Below are positions 25,871 through 36,021 of a stretch of 64,000 bases of DNA, piece by piece (the stretch's first letter is position 1; every line of letters starts with the position of its first letter). Origin of the DNA: Notoacmeibacter marinus (GTDB taxonomy: Bacteria; Pseudomonadota; Alphaproteobacteria; Rhizobiales; Rhizobiaceae); NCBI RefSeq assembly GCF_002238045.1, contig NZ_NBYO01000002.1:822633-886632 (forward strand), written 5' to 3'. A program made the position numbers and the translations under genes. The notes under the pieces are model-generated. The model saw only the letters and a list, made by a program, of their open reading frames with translations. It searched no databases and was not told the origin of the DNA.

Positions 25871-27859
25871 CTACTTGCCCTTGCGCAGCGTCATCGCCGG
25901 ATTGGTGGCGAAGTAATTGTGCGGCATCAGGTGGACGGTCTTCCATTCCGTCGACATGACCGGCCAGTCCTCCATCCGCGGAATGTGGTGGAAGCCCGCC
26001 GTGAACCAGGCGACGATGTCCTGGTTGGCCAGCGGCCGGTCGGCCTTTACCCACTCCGCCAGCGTGTCGCTGCCGTCGCTCTGGAAGGGGTACTTGCCGC
26101 CGGCATAGCGCTGATCGGGATCGTAAACCGTGTTCCAGACCGAATATTCGATATAGGCGTTGCGCTTCATCGGCGGATCGTTCGTGAAATCGAACGGGCC
26201 GTAGGCGATCGATCCATGATGGATCATATAGCCGGGCGTATGGCCCAGGTGACCTTCGCGCGCCGGATTCGAATAGTGGAAGTAGCGCGGCTTCATGGCG
26301 CTGATCTGGTAGCGGGCGTCCATCTCGCTGTCGGGCATGTTGTGTTCGACCGTCCATAGCGAGCGGCGCGGGCTGTCGGCATCGACCTCCGCCGGAACGA
26401 TGTCCATCGTGGCGAACATGTTCTCCGGCCGGTCGATATCGAAATCGACCTTGAAGTTGAAATAGTGGTCGTGATTGGCCGCGACCAGGTTGGGCGCGAT
26501 CAGCGTGCCGTGTCTGGTCTCTTCTTCCGCCGTCGGATCGTTCATCGAGGTGGCGGCCGCGCCCTTGACGCCATCCAGCCCGGTCGCGCCGATCATGATG
26601 CGGATGTCGCCGTTCTGGTAGAAGCGGTAATCGATCAAATAATCATAATTGCCGACTTCCGAAGCGGTGCGGACCACCAGTTCCGTCGCCGGGCGCCCTT
26701 CGGCGGGGGTGAAAGTGTCCTCGCTCTGCGCGAACACTTCATAGTGCCGCCAGGCCGGATCACCGATATTGCGTTCGAAGATGCAGATCGCGTTCGGAAT
26801 CTCCAGCGGCGCGCCGCTATCGTCGGAGATGAGCGCCGGAAGGAAGGTGGCGTAAGCGGGACAGTCGATCCCCGCTTCCAGCGGCGTCATGAACAGGCCG
26901 AACCCGTACTCGCCGCTATCCATGTAGGTGCGCCAGTACCAGCCCTCACCGGGGTCCATATAGGGCACGAACACTTCCGACAGATGCGTCTGATAGATGA
27001 TCGGACGCTTTGTGTCCCCATCCATCACATTGATGTTGGAGACAACCAGACCCGCGCGCTTTTCGGTGCGGAAGCGAAAATCCCAGATGTCCCAGCTGAG
27101 GTGGCCGCCATCGAGAACGTAGTTGGGTTCGCCCTCCTGCTTCAGCAGCACCGGGTTGGTCTCCGGCCGCAGCGGCGCCCGCTCGGCGATTTCCTCTTCC
27201 GTATAGCCCCACGGGTCCTGCGGCAGCGGCAGCGCACCCTCGTCGATCACCTCCGTGACCGTCTTGCTGGTCAGATCGATCACCGCATAGAGGCCCTCGA
27301 TGGGCTTGGCGTAGAAGTTGGAGCCGGTCGGATTGACGTAGCAGGGCACCTTCATCAGGCGTGTGCCGTCATATTCCGGCGTGAAGAAGCTGCCGGCGGT
27401 CAGCGGCAGACAAAAGACGTCCTCCGCGGTGAGCCCGCGCTTCTTCAGACCGTCCTGCACGCGGCTATCCGCCAGCGTGGTTTCCATTGCCGACATGAAT
27501 TCGGTGAAAAGCACCATTGGCTGGCCCTCGATGGGCCCATCGCTTTCCACTTCGCCGCTGGTCAGATTGACCACCGCTTCGGAGAAGCCCTTTTCGTCGG
27601 TGTACTGCACCATGGCGCGGCGCGTCAGCGTATCGCCGGGCTTGAAGGCCAGCACCTCTGCCTTTTCGGGCTCGACCAGGTCGATCAGCGGGTAGAGCGT
27701 CTGATCGTTTGTCACGCCGGCCTCGCGCAGAATGGAGCCGGCCTTGCGGATTTCCTCCCCCGTCAGTCCGTCCATCGGATGCGACTGAGCCAGGGCGCCG
27801 GTAGCGCCCATTGCCAGCCCCACCACTGAGACAGCGGCGCTTAACAGCAGATGTTTCAT
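25871..27859 (-). CDS. Primary-amine oxidase (copper, topaquinone)
   Basis: A 662-residue copper amine oxidase with a Sec signal (MKHLLLSAAVSVVGLAMG and ALA cleavage region), so it acts in the periplasm. The Tyr converted to topaquinone is in GNYDYLIDY near residue 413. The catalytic Asp is likely that of YMDSGEYGFG near 325, and the copper histidines are in NHDHYFNF near 462 and in HHIPRMEDW near 632. It oxidises a primary amine to an aldehyde, ammonia and H2O2. AGGGAGGA precedes the ATG. The adjacent FeaR-like regulator mirrors the E. coli tynA-feaR arrangement, so aromatic monoamines such as tyramine or phenylethylamine are likely substrates. Confidence 0.94.
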   Translation of the reverse strand: MKHLLLSAAVSVVGLAMGATGALAQSHPMDGLTGEEIRKAGSILREAGVTNDQTLYPLIDLVEPEKAEVLAFKPGDTLTRRAMVQYTDEKGFSEAVVNLTSGEVESDGPIEGQPMVLFTEFMSAMETTLADSRVQDGLKKRGLTAEDVFCLPLTAGSFFTPEYDGTRLMKVPCYVNPTGSNFYAKPIEGLYAVIDLTSKTVTEVIDEGALPLPQDPWGYTEEEIAERAPLRPETNPVLLKQEGEPNYVLDGGHLSWDIWDFRFRTEKRAGLVVSNINVMDGDTKRPIIYQTHLSEVFVPYMDPGEGWYWRTYMDSGEYGFGLFMTPLEAGIDCPAYATFLPALISDDSGAPLEIPNAICIFERNIGDPAWRHYEVFAQSEDTFTPAEGRPATELVVRTASEVGNYDYLIDYRFYQNGDIRIMIGATGLDGVKGAAATSMNDPTAEEETRHGTLIAPNLVAANHDHYFNFKVDFDIDRPENMFATMDIVPAEVDADSPRRSLWTVEHNMPDSEMDARYQISAMKPRYFHYSNPAREGHLGHTPGYMIHHGSIAYGPFDFTNDPPMKRNAYIEYSVWNTVYDPDQRYAGGKYPFQSDGSDTLAEWVKADRPLANQDIVAWFTAGFHHIPRMEDWPVMSTEWKTVHLMPHNYFATNPAMTLRKGK

Positions 27860-28113
27860 GTCTTCCTCCCTGAAAGAGTATGGGTCATCGTCTCCGCTAT
27901 CGTCATGGGAAAGACGATTCCGATGTCAGCGTATCCGGTCAGGCCTTGTTCATCGAATTTTACGCCAAGACCGGATGTCTCCACTCCGCGAAAACGCGCG
28001 ACGCGCAGCCGGCTTGGCGCAGCCCCCGCGCAACGCAATCGTCGGAAGGCAGTGTGCCAGTATCCGAGATGACCAATCTTGGCCGCTAGCGACAGCCGTT
28101 TTGGACACAAGCG

Positions 28114-29091
28114 TCACGCCCCGGATGAAACGAGACCGGGATGGACTGGATCGACGTTCGACTTGCGCGACTGGACCTTGCCTGGAGCATAGCCATAGCG
28201 TTTGCCGAATTCCCGGTAAAAATAGGACAGATCGTTGAAGCCCTGCGCGAAGGCGATCGTGCTGACCGTTCGCGGCCCGGAGCCGTGAGACTGGTTCGAA
28301 AGCGCCGTGTGGGCCTTGGCCAGCCGCGTGGCGAGGATCTTCTGACGCGGGGTCTCGTCGATATCCTTGAACGCGCGCTGCAGCACCCGCAAGGAAACGC
28401 CGAGACGGTCGGCCAGGTCCTGCGGTCCGAAATCGGAATCCTTGTAGCGGAGGTCTATTTCCTGAAGTGCGGATGCAATCAGGCTGTCGCTGTCACCGAT
28501 CGACACGCGGCGGCCATCGTCGAAATCGATCAGGAACGCACCGAGAATGCCGAAAAAGGCCTCGGCGAGATGATCGTTGTTTTCGGCATCGCGATCCAGC
28601 ATGCGCTTCAGGACGGATCGCATCGCGATGGAAAGGGCGTCTTCCCGTTTGATGTCGATCCCGCCACGAATGCGCGAGCCGAACCGGCTCTGCATCGAAC
28701 TGCGTGGCAGATGGAGCGAGATCTGTTCGCTGTATCGGCCCTGATAGTCGAATCGCGAGGGCGTCGTGGAATCGACGAGAAACATATCGCCCTCGCGCAA
28801 CAGGCACCGGCTGGCGCCCTGCTGCATCAGCGCATGGCCACGATCCTGAAAGACGAGAAAATAATGATTGCCCGGATCGGCGCGGATGTCCTGCTTCTGG
28901 CGGATCACCCGATCGGCCTGCAGGCCGACAAAAGCCATTTCCGCGCCGCCCAGACGTTCCAGAGACAGCCGCCCCTTAAGTGCACCGCTTCGGTCGGATG
29001 GCGCCACCGTGAAGCGTCCGCAGATGGACCGAATGGAAGGCTCGAACGTGTCCACATGGCTGAAACTTGCGGCGGGAATTAACGCGGTCAT
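28114..29091 (-). CDS. AraC-family regulator, FeaR-like
   Basis: From the ATG at 29091 the protein has 325 residues: an N-terminal AraC-binding-like domain with LSLERLGGAEMAFVGL and REGDMFLVDSTTPSRFDY, then a C-terminal double helix-turn-helix (LADRLGVSLRVLQRAFKD and STIAFAQGFNDLSYFYREFGKRYG). This architecture fits FeaR, activator of aromatic amine oxidase genes. It lies 254 bases upstream of the amine oxidase on the same strand. The frame is open for another 109 codons upstream, including a hydrophobic stretch, but that part shows no domain and is not included; an ATG at 29112 is an alternative. The effector is inferred. Confidence 0.87.
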   Translation of the reverse strand: MTALIPAASFSHVDTFEPSIRSICGRFTVAPSDRSGALKGRLSLERLGGAEMAFVGLQADRVIRQKQDIRADPGNHYFLVFQDRGHALMQQGASRCLLREGDMFLVDSTTPSRFDYQGRYSEQISLHLPRSSMQSRFGSRIRGGIDIKREDALSIAMRSVLKRMLDRDAENNDHLAEAFFGILGAFLIDFDDGRRVSIGDSDSLIASALQEIDLRYKDSDFGPQDLADRLGVSLRVLQRAFKDIDETPRQKILATRLAKAHTALSNQSHGSGPRTVSTIAFAQGFNDLSYFYREFGKRYGYAPGKVQSRKSNVDPVHPGLVSSGA

Positions 29092-29468
29092 CGAATGACG
29101 GCCGCCCGACATCTCCACGAACGTTCGAAGAGACCGCGCGCAGACCGCAAGTATTTTCGTTCGCCGCGCACCGGACTGCCCGACATCGAAGTATGGGGGT
29201 TCGGCAAAACGGATAACCCCAGCGTTTGCGCCATCCGACGATGCGATAAGGCTTTGGTGCTGGCCATTGTGCTCTCCGTGCTGGGCTCCATCGTGACGCA
29301 GCGGCAAGACCACTGTCAACGCCGCCACTGTCGCAAGGGCGGATACGGCTCGTACGCACGGTCCGAACGGAAAGCCAATGCTGCTCTGCAGCATTTTCGG
29401 TTGACGTGCATCGCACAACTGCGTTCACTTCAGCGAAACGCAATGGAGGCGAGTGGCCGAAACCGACG
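29092..29468. other. Intergenic region between araC-like gene and nasT
   Basis: This 377-base divergent interval should hold promoters for both genes. TTGACG at 29400-29405 is a possible -35 element for nasT, with a weak -10. No palindromic operator or RNA gene was recognised. Overlapping reading frames here lack family features. Confidence 0.4.
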
Positions 29469-30068
29469 ATGGCAAGTGAAGAGACGACGTCGGTCCTCGT
29501 CATCGACGACAATCCGATCCGCGCTTCCATAATCGAGGAAGGGCTACGCGCCGCCGGCTGCATGCAGGTTCGGCTTGCAACGGACATGCATGGCATCGCT
29601 GCGACAATCGAAGCCCTCCAGCCGGATGTGATTGTCATCGATCTGGGCAATCCGAACCGTGACATGCTGGAAAATGCCTTTCAGCTCTCAAGGGCCGTGA
29701 AGAAACCGATCGCCATGTTCGTCGATCATTCGGACGCGGCGGCAACGGCAGCGGCAATCGAGGCAGGCGTTTCGGCCTATGTGGTGGACGGGCTGAAACC
29801 GCAGCGCATCAAACCCATTCTGGAAATGGCGGTCGGCCGCTTCAATGCCTTTGCCAAGATGGAACGCGAATTGCAGATGGCGCGCGATGCCCTGTCCGAG
29901 CGGAAGCTTGTCGAACGGGCCAAGGCCATTCTGATGCGCCAGCGAAATATCGATGAGGAGCGCGCCTATCGCATCATGCGAAGCGCGGCCATGAACCAGA
30001 ACCGCAGGCTCGCAGAGATCGCCGAAAGTCTCATCACAGCCGCCTCTCTGTTGGACGATGAAAAATGA
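29469..30068 (+). CDS. nasT: NasT, ANTAR-domain antiterminator
   Basis: A 199-residue protein with a pseudo-receiver domain (VLVIDDNPIRASIIEEGL, then VIVIDLGNPNRDML where the phospho-acceptor region lies) and a C-terminal ANTAR RNA-binding domain (ERAKAILMRQRNIDEERAYRIMRSAAM). NasT binds leader RNA of nitrate assimilation operons and prevents termination when released from NasS. ATG 29469 was chosen because the 21 residues before it are not receiver-like. It overlaps nasS by ATGA, which suits the two-protein complex. A leader with candidate structures lies before the nitrate transporter genes at 31295-31629. Confidence 0.93.
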   Translation: MASEETTSVLVIDDNPIRASIIEEGLRAAGCMQVRLATDMHGIAATIEALQPDVIVIDLGNPNRDMLENAFQLSRAVKKPIAMFVDHSDAAATAAAIEAGVSAYVVDGLKPQRIKPILEMAVGRFNAFAKMERELQMARDALSERKLVERAKAILMRQRNIDEERAYRIMRSAAMNQNRRLAEIAESLITAASLLDDEK

Positions 30069-31294
30069 CACGCCTCAGCGCCGGATTTCTGCCCCTCATG
30101 GACGCCGCCATTCTCATTGCGGCGGCCCGGCTCGGCTTTGCCGATCAGGAAGGGATCGAGCTGCAGCTGATGCGCGACGCGTCCTGGGCCAATATTCGCG
30201 ATCGTATTGCTATCGGGCACTTCGACGCCGCCCATATGCTGGCGCCAATGCCAATCGCCGCCAATCTGGGGCTCGGCCCCCTGCCCGGCCGCCTGGCGGC
30301 GCCGTTTGCTATGGGACTGGGCGGCAATGCCATATGCGTCGGCAACGAACTGGCCGCCGAAATTCTGTCGCAGGGCGATGGCGCATCCACGCTTCCCATC
30401 CACGATGCCGCTCTTTCGGGCCACAGGCTGGCCGCGGCACTGGAACAACGAAGGCGCGGCGGACGAGCCACCCGCTTCGCCGTCGTTCATAGCCATTCGG
30501 GCCACAATCTGGAACTGCGCTACTTCATGGCAGCCAGCGGCATCGACCCGGACGGGGATGTCGAGATCGTCATCGTACCGCCTCCCTTCATGCCGGATGC
30601 GCTCGCGAGCGGCCGGATCGACGGCTTTTGCGTCGGCGAGCCATGGAGCAATGTAGCGATCGCGCGTGGGGTCGGCCGCGTGATCGCTACCAAGAATGCG
30701 ATCTGGCGGTCGAGTCCGGAAAAGGTTCTTGCCGTGCGGCATGTGCTGCTCGATGACGATCCCGGCCTCGTCCACGCGCTCGTTCGTGCGCTTTATCGTG
30801 CCGCCGTGTGGTGCGACGAGCCGGGCAATCATTCCGAACTGGCCCATCTGTTGGCCGAACCAGGCCATCTGAACGTTCCGGCAACTATCTTGCAGGACAG
30901 CCTGGCGGGGCGGTTCGGTCCCGACGACGACACTGGCGGTCGCGACTTCTTCGTCACTTGCCGCCGCGCCGCGACCTTCCCGTGGCGCAGCCATGCGCTC
31001 TGGCTTTACAGCCAGATGGTTCGCTGGAACTTGCTTGATCACTCGTCAGCCAATGCGAAAATCGCCAACGGAACCTATCGGCCGGACGTCTACCGCGCCG
31101 CTCTGGCCGGCACGGACGCTCTCCTGCCTGCCAGCGACGCCAAAGTCGAAGGGGCGTTGACGCAGGCGCGGGATCTGCCGTCAGCCGATGGCCGTACCCT
31201 TCTTATCGGGCCGGACGGGTTCATGGACGGGCGTATTTTCGATCCGGCAGAGCTGGACAGTTACATCGCCGAACAGCGGGGCGACGTGAAATGA
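30065..31294 (+). CDS. nasS: NasS, cytoplasmic nitrate sensor
   Basis: A 409-residue protein of the NrtA/CmpA binding-protein family without signal peptide (begins MTRLSAGFLPLMDAAILIAA), which is what separates the sensor NasS from exported NrtA. Family blocks include RIDGFCVGEPWSNVA and HSGHNLELRYFMAASG. In the absence of nitrate or nitrite NasS holds NasT in an inactive complex; ligand binding frees NasT. Coupled to nasT by a 4-base overlap. The nrtA homolog downstream shares the same fold and allows direct comparison of ligand residues. Confidence 0.92.
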   Translation: MTRLSAGFLPLMDAAILIAAARLGFADQEGIELQLMRDASWANIRDRIAIGHFDAAHMLAPMPIAANLGLGPLPGRLAAPFAMGLGGNAICVGNELAAEILSQGDGASTLPIHDAALSGHRLAAALEQRRRGGRATRFAVVHSHSGHNLELRYFMAASGIDPDGDVEIVIVPPPFMPDALASGRIDGFCVGEPWSNVAIARGVGRVIATKNAIWRSSPEKVLAVRHVLLDDDPGLVHALVRALYRAAVWCDEPGNHSELAHLLAEPGHLNVPATILQDSLAGRFGPDDDTGGRDFFVTCRRAATFPWRSHALWLYSQMVRWNLLDHSSANAKIANGTYRPDVYRAALAGTDALLPASDAKVEGALTQARDLPSADGRTLLIGPDGFMDGRIFDPAELDSYIAEQRGDVK

Positions 31295-31629
31295 GCAAAT
31301 TTGCATCGCCCGCCTGGTTTGCCAAAAATTTGTGCATGTTGCACAGCAATAAAGCGCTCTGAAAAACTGTTCATATGATTGTAATTAAACAATAAATTGC
31401 GCTAGTTGAGGCTCTGAAAAATATCTTGCCAGAGCGCTTCGGACGATCCATTATCGTGGCATCACACCAAGTTCGATTGCGGAGTCCAATGGCGGGTTCC
31501 GAGGCATAGTTGCCAGATCGAGTCGATACAGGGCCGCTCGCGGATCCGTATCGATGGTTCACCTTCCCCAGTTTCAGTCAGATCACGCCCGGCGATGCTT
31601 TGTCGCGGGCGAACAGAGGATTTGTGTCC
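31295..31629 (+). promoter_or_regulatory. Candidate NasT-responsive leader and promoter region of the nitrate operon
   Basis: The 335 bases between nasS and nrtA are much more AT-rich at first than the neighbours, then strongly structured. Seen here: palindromes GCAAATTTGC (31295-31304) and TGTGCATGTTGCACA (31331-31345); a 10-base inverted repeat AAGCGCTCTG (31352-31361) with CAGAGCGCTT (31430-31439); a competing local stem GCTCTG (31411-31416) with CAGAGC (31430-31435); a long hairpin at 31523-31554; and a GC-rich hairpin at 31586-31611 just before the ribosome site. ANTAR proteins such as NasT act on two-hairpin leaders, so this is the expected target. No U-rich terminator was certain. Confidence 0.55.
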
Positions 31630-33039
31630 ATGACAAAGACCTGCCAGCTCATCCGCCGTGCGGCATTCACAAGCGTCGCAGCTCTTGCTTTTGCCTGCGG
31701 TCCGCTGTCGGCCTCGGCCGAAATGCTCGATGTGGAAAAGGACGAACTGACCTTCGGCTTCATCAAGCTGACCGATATGGCGCCGCTCGCGATCGCCTAT
31801 GAGAAAGGGTATTTCGAGGACGAAGGCCTCTTCGTCACGCTCGAGCCGCAGGCCAACTGGAAGGTTCTGCTCGATGGGGTGATCGATGGTCGCCTTGATG
31901 GCGCGCATATGCTGGCCGGCCAGCCTTTGGCGGCGACACTGGGCTATGGAACGCAGGCCGATATCATCACGCCCTTCTCCATGGATCTGAACGGTAACGG
32001 CATCACAGTATCCAACGCGGTCTGGGAAGAAATGAAGCCGAACATTCCGACCGGTTCGGACGGCAAACCGCAACACCCGATCAGCGCCGAGGCGCTGAAG
32101 CCGGTTGTCGAAAAATATCGTTCCGAGGGCAAGCCGTTCAATATGGGCATGGTCTTTCCGGTCTCCACGCACAATTACGAGTTGCGCTACTGGCTGGCAG
32201 CCGGAGGCATTCACCCAGGCTTCTACGCTCCGGGCGATGCAACCGGTCAGGTCAAGGCCGAGGCCCTGCTCTCCGTGACGCCACCGCCGCAGATGCCTGC
32301 CACGCTCGAAGCCGGTACCATCTATGGGTACTGCGTCGGCGAGCCGTGGAACCAGGCTGCCGTCTTCAAGGGCATTGGCGTACCGGTCATCACAGATTAC
32401 GAGATCTGGAAGAACAATCCGGAAAAAGTGTTCGGCATCACCGAAGCCTTCGCCGAGGACAATCCGGAAACGACCAAAGCGGTCGTCAAGGCGTTGATCC
32501 GCGCCGCCAAATGGCTCGATGAAGACGATAATGCCAACCGCATGGAAGCGGTCGAGATCCTGTCGCGCCCCGAATATGTCGGCGCCAATGCCGAGGTCAT
32601 CGCCAACTCCATGACCGGCACCTTCGAATATGAGAAGGGCGACAAGCGCGATGTGCCGGACTTCAACGTCTTCTATCGGTACGATGCGACCTACCCGTTC
32701 TATTCGGACGCCGTCTGGTACCTGACGCAGATGCGACGCTGGGGGCAGATCGCCGAAAGTCATCCCGATAGCTGGTATGCCGAAACGGCCGAGAAGGTCT
32801 ATCGCCCGGACATCTACAAGGAAGCAGCGCTGTCACTCGTCGATGACGGCTACATGGACGCCGCCGAAATTCCCGAAACGGACGGGTACCGCGCGCCAGC
32901 GCCGGCCGAGGATTTCATCGATGGCGTTCCCTATGACGGCAAAAAGCCCAACGATTATCTCGCCTCGCTCGAAATCGGCCTGAAGGAAGGCCAGACGGTC
33001 CAGAACGGCGACATTGTCGGCGGTTTGGCCTCCAACTAG
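31630..33039 (+). CDS. nrtA: Nitrate ABC transporter substrate-binding protein
   Basis: The ATG at 31630 gives 469 residues with a signal peptide ([22 protein letters not shown]). The mature protein is a CmpA/NrtA-type binding protein with [21 protein letters not shown] at the start, the [17 protein letters not shown] segment and [13 protein letters not shown]. It captures nitrate in the periplasm for NrtB and NrtCD. An upstream ORF extension of 40 residues is rejected because it precedes the signal peptide. GAGG lies about 12 bases before the start. Nitrate rather than bicarbonate or cyanate is inferred from the nasTS and nirB-nasA context. Confidence 0.93.
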   Translation: MTKTCQLIRRAAFTSVAALAFACGPLSASAEMLDVEKDELTFGFIKLTDMAPLAIAYEKGYFEDEGLFVTLEPQANWKVLLDGVIDGRLDGAHMLAGQPLAATLGYGTQADIITPFSMDLNGNGITVSNAVWEEMKPNIPTGSDGKPQHPISAEALKPVVEKYRSEGKPFNMGMVFPVSTHNYELRYWLAAGGIHPGFYAPGDATGQVKAEALLSVTPPPQMPATLEAGTIYGYCVGEPWNQAAVFKGIGVPVITDYEIWKNNPEKVFGITEAFAEDNPETTKAVVKALIRAAKWLDEDDNANRMEAVEILSRPEYVGANAEVIANSMTGTFEYEKGDKRDVPDFNVFYRYDATYPFYSDAVWYLTQMRRWGQIAESHPDSWYAETAEKVYRPDIYKEAALSLVDDGYMDAAEIPETDGYRAPAPAEDFIDGVPYDGKKPNDYLASLEIGLKEGQTVQNGDIVGGLASN

Positions 33040-33122
33040 GCGCAACGGCCGGCCCGGCGCCGCCAGCCTGTGACGGGCCGCCGTCTTTCTCTACCGAACA
33101 AAGCAGAAGGCTCGATGCTTCC

Positions 33123-34211
33123 ATGAGCGATGCAACCCAGACTTATTCGCCGACGGCGGCCTCCCGCGCGCAATTGCGCCGCGAGAAACTGCTCCCGATC
33201 ATCAACAGGGCCGGCGGCTGGCTCGACGCCTTCGGACTTGCCTTTACCGTTCCCCTTATGAGGATGGCGGCGGGAGAGAACATTTCCGAACAGCTCGGCG
33301 AGTTGCGGCGGCTGCTCCTCATTCCGCTTGTCGGCATTGTGCTGTTTATCGGCGCTTGGGCGGCGCTGGCGCCGCAGGTGCAGACCTCGCTCGGCGCTAT
33401 CCCTGGCCCGGCCCAGGTCTGGAGCGCGGCCGGCGACCTCATGGTCAGCCATAATCGCATGCGCGACAAGGCGGCTGCATTTTACGAACGGCAGGAAGAG
33501 CGCAACGCCAAGCTGGTCGAAGCGGGTAAGGCCGATCGCGTGAAGTGGCGGACCTTTACCGGCCAGCCGACCTATATAGACCAGATCATGACCTCACTGA
33601 TCACGGTGGCGCTCGGCTTCGGCATCGCCACCCTGATCGCAGTGCCTCTCGGCATCGCTTCCGGCCTGTCGCGAACCGTCAATGGCGCGATCAATCCGCT
33701 CGTGCAGATCTTCAAACCCGTCAGCCCGCTGGCCTGGCTGCCGATCGTCACGATGATCGTGTCGGCCGCCTATGCCAATCCGCTGGAATGGCTTCCGAAA
33801 GCGCTTCTGATATCGGCGATCACCGTGACGCTCTGTTCGCTCTGGCCCACCCTCATCAACACGGCGCTTGGCGTGGCATCTGTCGACAAGGATCTGATGA
33901 ATGTCGGGCGCGTCCTGCAGCTTCCGACCCGCAAGACGATCACCAAGCTGGTTCTACCATCGGCGCTTCCGCTCATCTTCACCGGTCTCCGCCTCTCGCT
34001 GGGCGTGGGATGGATGGTGCTGATCGCCGCGGAAATGCTGGCGCAGAACCCCGGCTTGGGAAAGTTCGTCTGGGATGAATTCCAGAACGGCTCCAGCCAG
34101 TCGCTGGCCCGTATCATGGTTGCCGTGTTCACCATCGGCCTGATCGGTTTCATGCTTGATCGCGTGATGTTCGCGTTGCAGCGCGCCTTCACCTTCTCGG
34201 CCAACCGGTAA
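33123..34211 (+). CDS. nrtB: Nitrate ABC transporter permease
   Basis: A 362-residue inner-membrane permease of the NrtB/SsuC family. Membrane segments begin around [19 protein letters not shown]; the ATPase-coupling EAA region appears in [31 protein letters not shown] spacing near residue 260. It is longer than many NrtB proteins because of an 80-residue N-terminal part and a charged periplasmic loop ([17 protein letters not shown]). It lies 83 bases after nrtA and 13 bases before the fused ATPase gene. Confidence 0.93.
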   Translation: MSDATQTYSPTAASRAQLRREKLLPIINRAGGWLDAFGLAFTVPLMRMAAGENISEQLGELRRLLLIPLVGIVLFIGAWAALAPQVQTSLGAIPGPAQVWSAAGDLMVSHNRMRDKAAAFYERQEERNAKLVEAGKADRVKWRTFTGQPTYIDQIMTSLITVALGFGIATLIAVPLGIASGLSRTVNGAINPLVQIFKPVSPLAWLPIVTMIVSAAYANPLEWLPKALLISAITVTLCSLWPTLINTALGVASVDKDLMNVGRVLQLPTRKTITKLVLPSALPLIFTGLRLSLGVGWMVLIAAEMLAQNPGLGKFVWDEFQNGSSQSLARIMVAVFTIGLIGFMLDRVMFALQRAFTFSANR

Positions 34212-34224
34212 GCAGGAGGCGATC

Positions 34225-36003
34225 ATGGCGGAACCTATCCTGCAACTATCGAATGCCAGCAAGCATTTTGGCGACGCCATGGCGGCGAGCCGCGTGCTGA
34301 CCGATGTCGATCTCAAGGTCGACGAAGGGGAATTCATTGCGATTGTCGGCTTTTCGGGCACCGGAAAGACAACGCTGATCAACCTTCTGGCCGGCCTGAT
34401 CGAACCGGACGCGGGTGGCGTTCTGTTCCGGGGCAAGGAGGTATCGGGCCCGGGACCGGAGCGTGGCGTCGTCTTCCAGTCCTATTCGCTCCTGCCGTGG
34501 CTGACCGTCGCGGGCAATGTCGGCCTGGCCGTCGACAGTGTCCATGTCGCCCAGAGCAAGACGCAGCGCAGAGACATCGCCGATAAATATATCGACATGG
34601 TTGGCCTGTCCCACGCGCGGGACCGCAAGCCCGCCGAACTTTCGGGAGGCATGCGCCAGCGCGTGGCCGTGGCCCGCGCTCTCGCCATGCAGCCGGAGAT
34701 CCTGCTGATGGATGAGCCGCTTTCGGCGCTCGACGCCCTAACCCGCGCCAATCTCCAGGACGAGTTCGCGGCGATATGCGAGAAGGAGAAGAAGACGATC
34801 GTTCTCGTCACCAACGATGTCGACGAGGCCATCCTTCTGGCGGACCGGATCGTTGCCTTGACGCCCGGCCCCGATGCGACCCTTGGCAGGGCGTTCGATG
34901 TGAATATCGACCGTCCGCGGGAACGCGCGCACCTGAACAGCAACGAAGCCTTTGTCAGGCTCCGGGCCGACATCACATCGCACCTGCTGGAACTCGGTGA
35001 AAGTCGCGCTGGCCTGGCCGGCAACCGCGAGATCGTTCTGCCCAATGTCGTGCCCATTTCGCCGAAGGCGCGCCGCGAGGCGCCCGACGAGACCCCACCT
35101 GAAGCTTACCGAAGCGCATCTGAACCCGGCACGCGGGACGGCCGCTTCCTCGAATTTTCCAAACTGACCAAAATCTATCCGACGCCGAAGGGGCCGCTGA
35201 CGGTCGTCGAGAATGTCGATCTGAAGGTCGGCAAGGGCGAGTTCGTTACGTTGATCGGTCATTCCGGCTGCGGCAAATCCACCGTGCTTTCCATGTGCGC
35301 GGGCCTAAACCCGATTTCCGGCGGCTCCGTCGTGCTCGACGGCAAACATGTCGAAGAAGCCGGGCCCGAACGGGCGGTCGTCTTCCAGGCGCCCTCGCTG
35401 ATGCCCTGGATGACCGCCTACGACAATGTCCGCCTCGGTGTCGATCAGGTCTATCCGGATGCATCGGACGGCGAAAAGCGTGACGTGGTGGAATACTACC
35501 TCTCACGCGTGGGTCTCGGTGATGCGATGGAGCGCTACGCGGACGAACTGTCCAATGGCATGAAGCAGCGCGTCGGGATCGCCCGCGCATTCGCCCTCTC
35601 GCCCAAATTGCTTCTGCTGGACGAGCCCTTCGGCATGCTGGACAGCCTGACGCGTTGGGAATTGCAGGACGTTCTGATGGATGTCTGGGCGAAGACGAAT
35701 GTGACGACCATCTGCGTTACGCACGATGTCGACGAGGCAATTCTTCTGGCCGACCGCGTGGTGATGATGAGCAACGGCCCCCGGGCCAGGATCGGCAACA
35801 TCATGGAGGTCGATCTGCCGCGTCCGCGCAGTCGCAAAACGCTGCTCGCCCACCCCGACTATTACGCCTATCGCGAGGAACTTCTGGAGTTCCTGGAAGC
35901 CTACGAGGGCGGTGCCGATCCGACCGCGGAACAGCTGGCCGCCATCGCGGAAAAGCGGGCGCAGCGCATCGAACGTCAGCGCAAGACCGCGATGGTCGCC
36001 TAA
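34225..36003 (+). CDS. Fused tandem ATP-binding subunit of nitrate ABC transporter (NrtCD-like)
   Basis: A 592-residue protein with two complete ABC ATPase domains. The first (about residues 1-250) has Walker [10 protein letters not shown], signature [10 protein letters not shown] and Walker [13 protein letters not shown]. The second (about 305-560) has [19 protein letters not shown] and [12 protein letters not shown]. Both belong to the NrtD/SsuB/TauB group. In cyanobacteria NrtC and NrtD are separate and NrtC carries a binding-protein-like domain; here that domain is absent and the two nucleotide-binding domains are joined by a linker of roughly 50 residues (near [16 protein letters not shown]). 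It should energise nitrate import with NrtB. Confidence 0.92.
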   Translation: MAEPILQLSNASKHFGDAMAASRVLTDVDLKVDEGEFIAIVGFSGTGKTTLINLLAGLIEPDAGGVLFRGKEVSGPGPERGVVFQSYSLLPWLTVAGNVGLAVDSVHVAQSKTQRRDIADKYIDMVGLSHARDRKPAELSGGMRQRVAVARALAMQPEILLMDEPLSALDALTRANLQDEFAAICEKEKKTIVLVTNDVDEAILLADRIVALTPGPDATLGRAFDVNIDRPRERAHLNSNEAFVRLRADITSHLLELGESRAGLAGNREIVLPNVVPISPKARREAPDETPPEAYRSASEPGTRDGRFLEFSKLTKIYPTPKGPLTVVENVDLKVGKGEFVTLIGHSGCGKSTVLSMCAGLNPISGGSVVLDGKHVEEAGPERAVVFQAPSLMPWMTAYDNVRLGVDQVYPDASDGEKRDVVEYYLSRVGLGDAMERYADELSNGMKQRVGIARAFALSPKLLLLDEPFGMLDSLTRWELQDVLMDVWAKTNVTTICVTHDVDEAILLADRVVMMSNGPRARIGNIMEVDLPRPRSRKTLLAHPDYYAYREELLEFLEAYEGGADPTAEQLAAIAEKRAQRIERQRKTAMVA

Positions 36004-36021
36004 CCCATGGAAAGCGGAGCC

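Noticed and set aside
28040..28075. A TGGCAC element on the minus strand upstream of the amine oxidase gene, resembling a sigma-54 -24 region
   Set aside because: The -12 part (TTGC at the right spacing) is missing, so it does not meet the consensus.
31331..31345. TGTGCATGTTGCACA as an NtrC binding site
   Set aside because: The half-site order is GTGCA-N3-TGCAC, the inverse of the NtrC consensus with its longer spacer, so I list it only as a palindrome in the leader.
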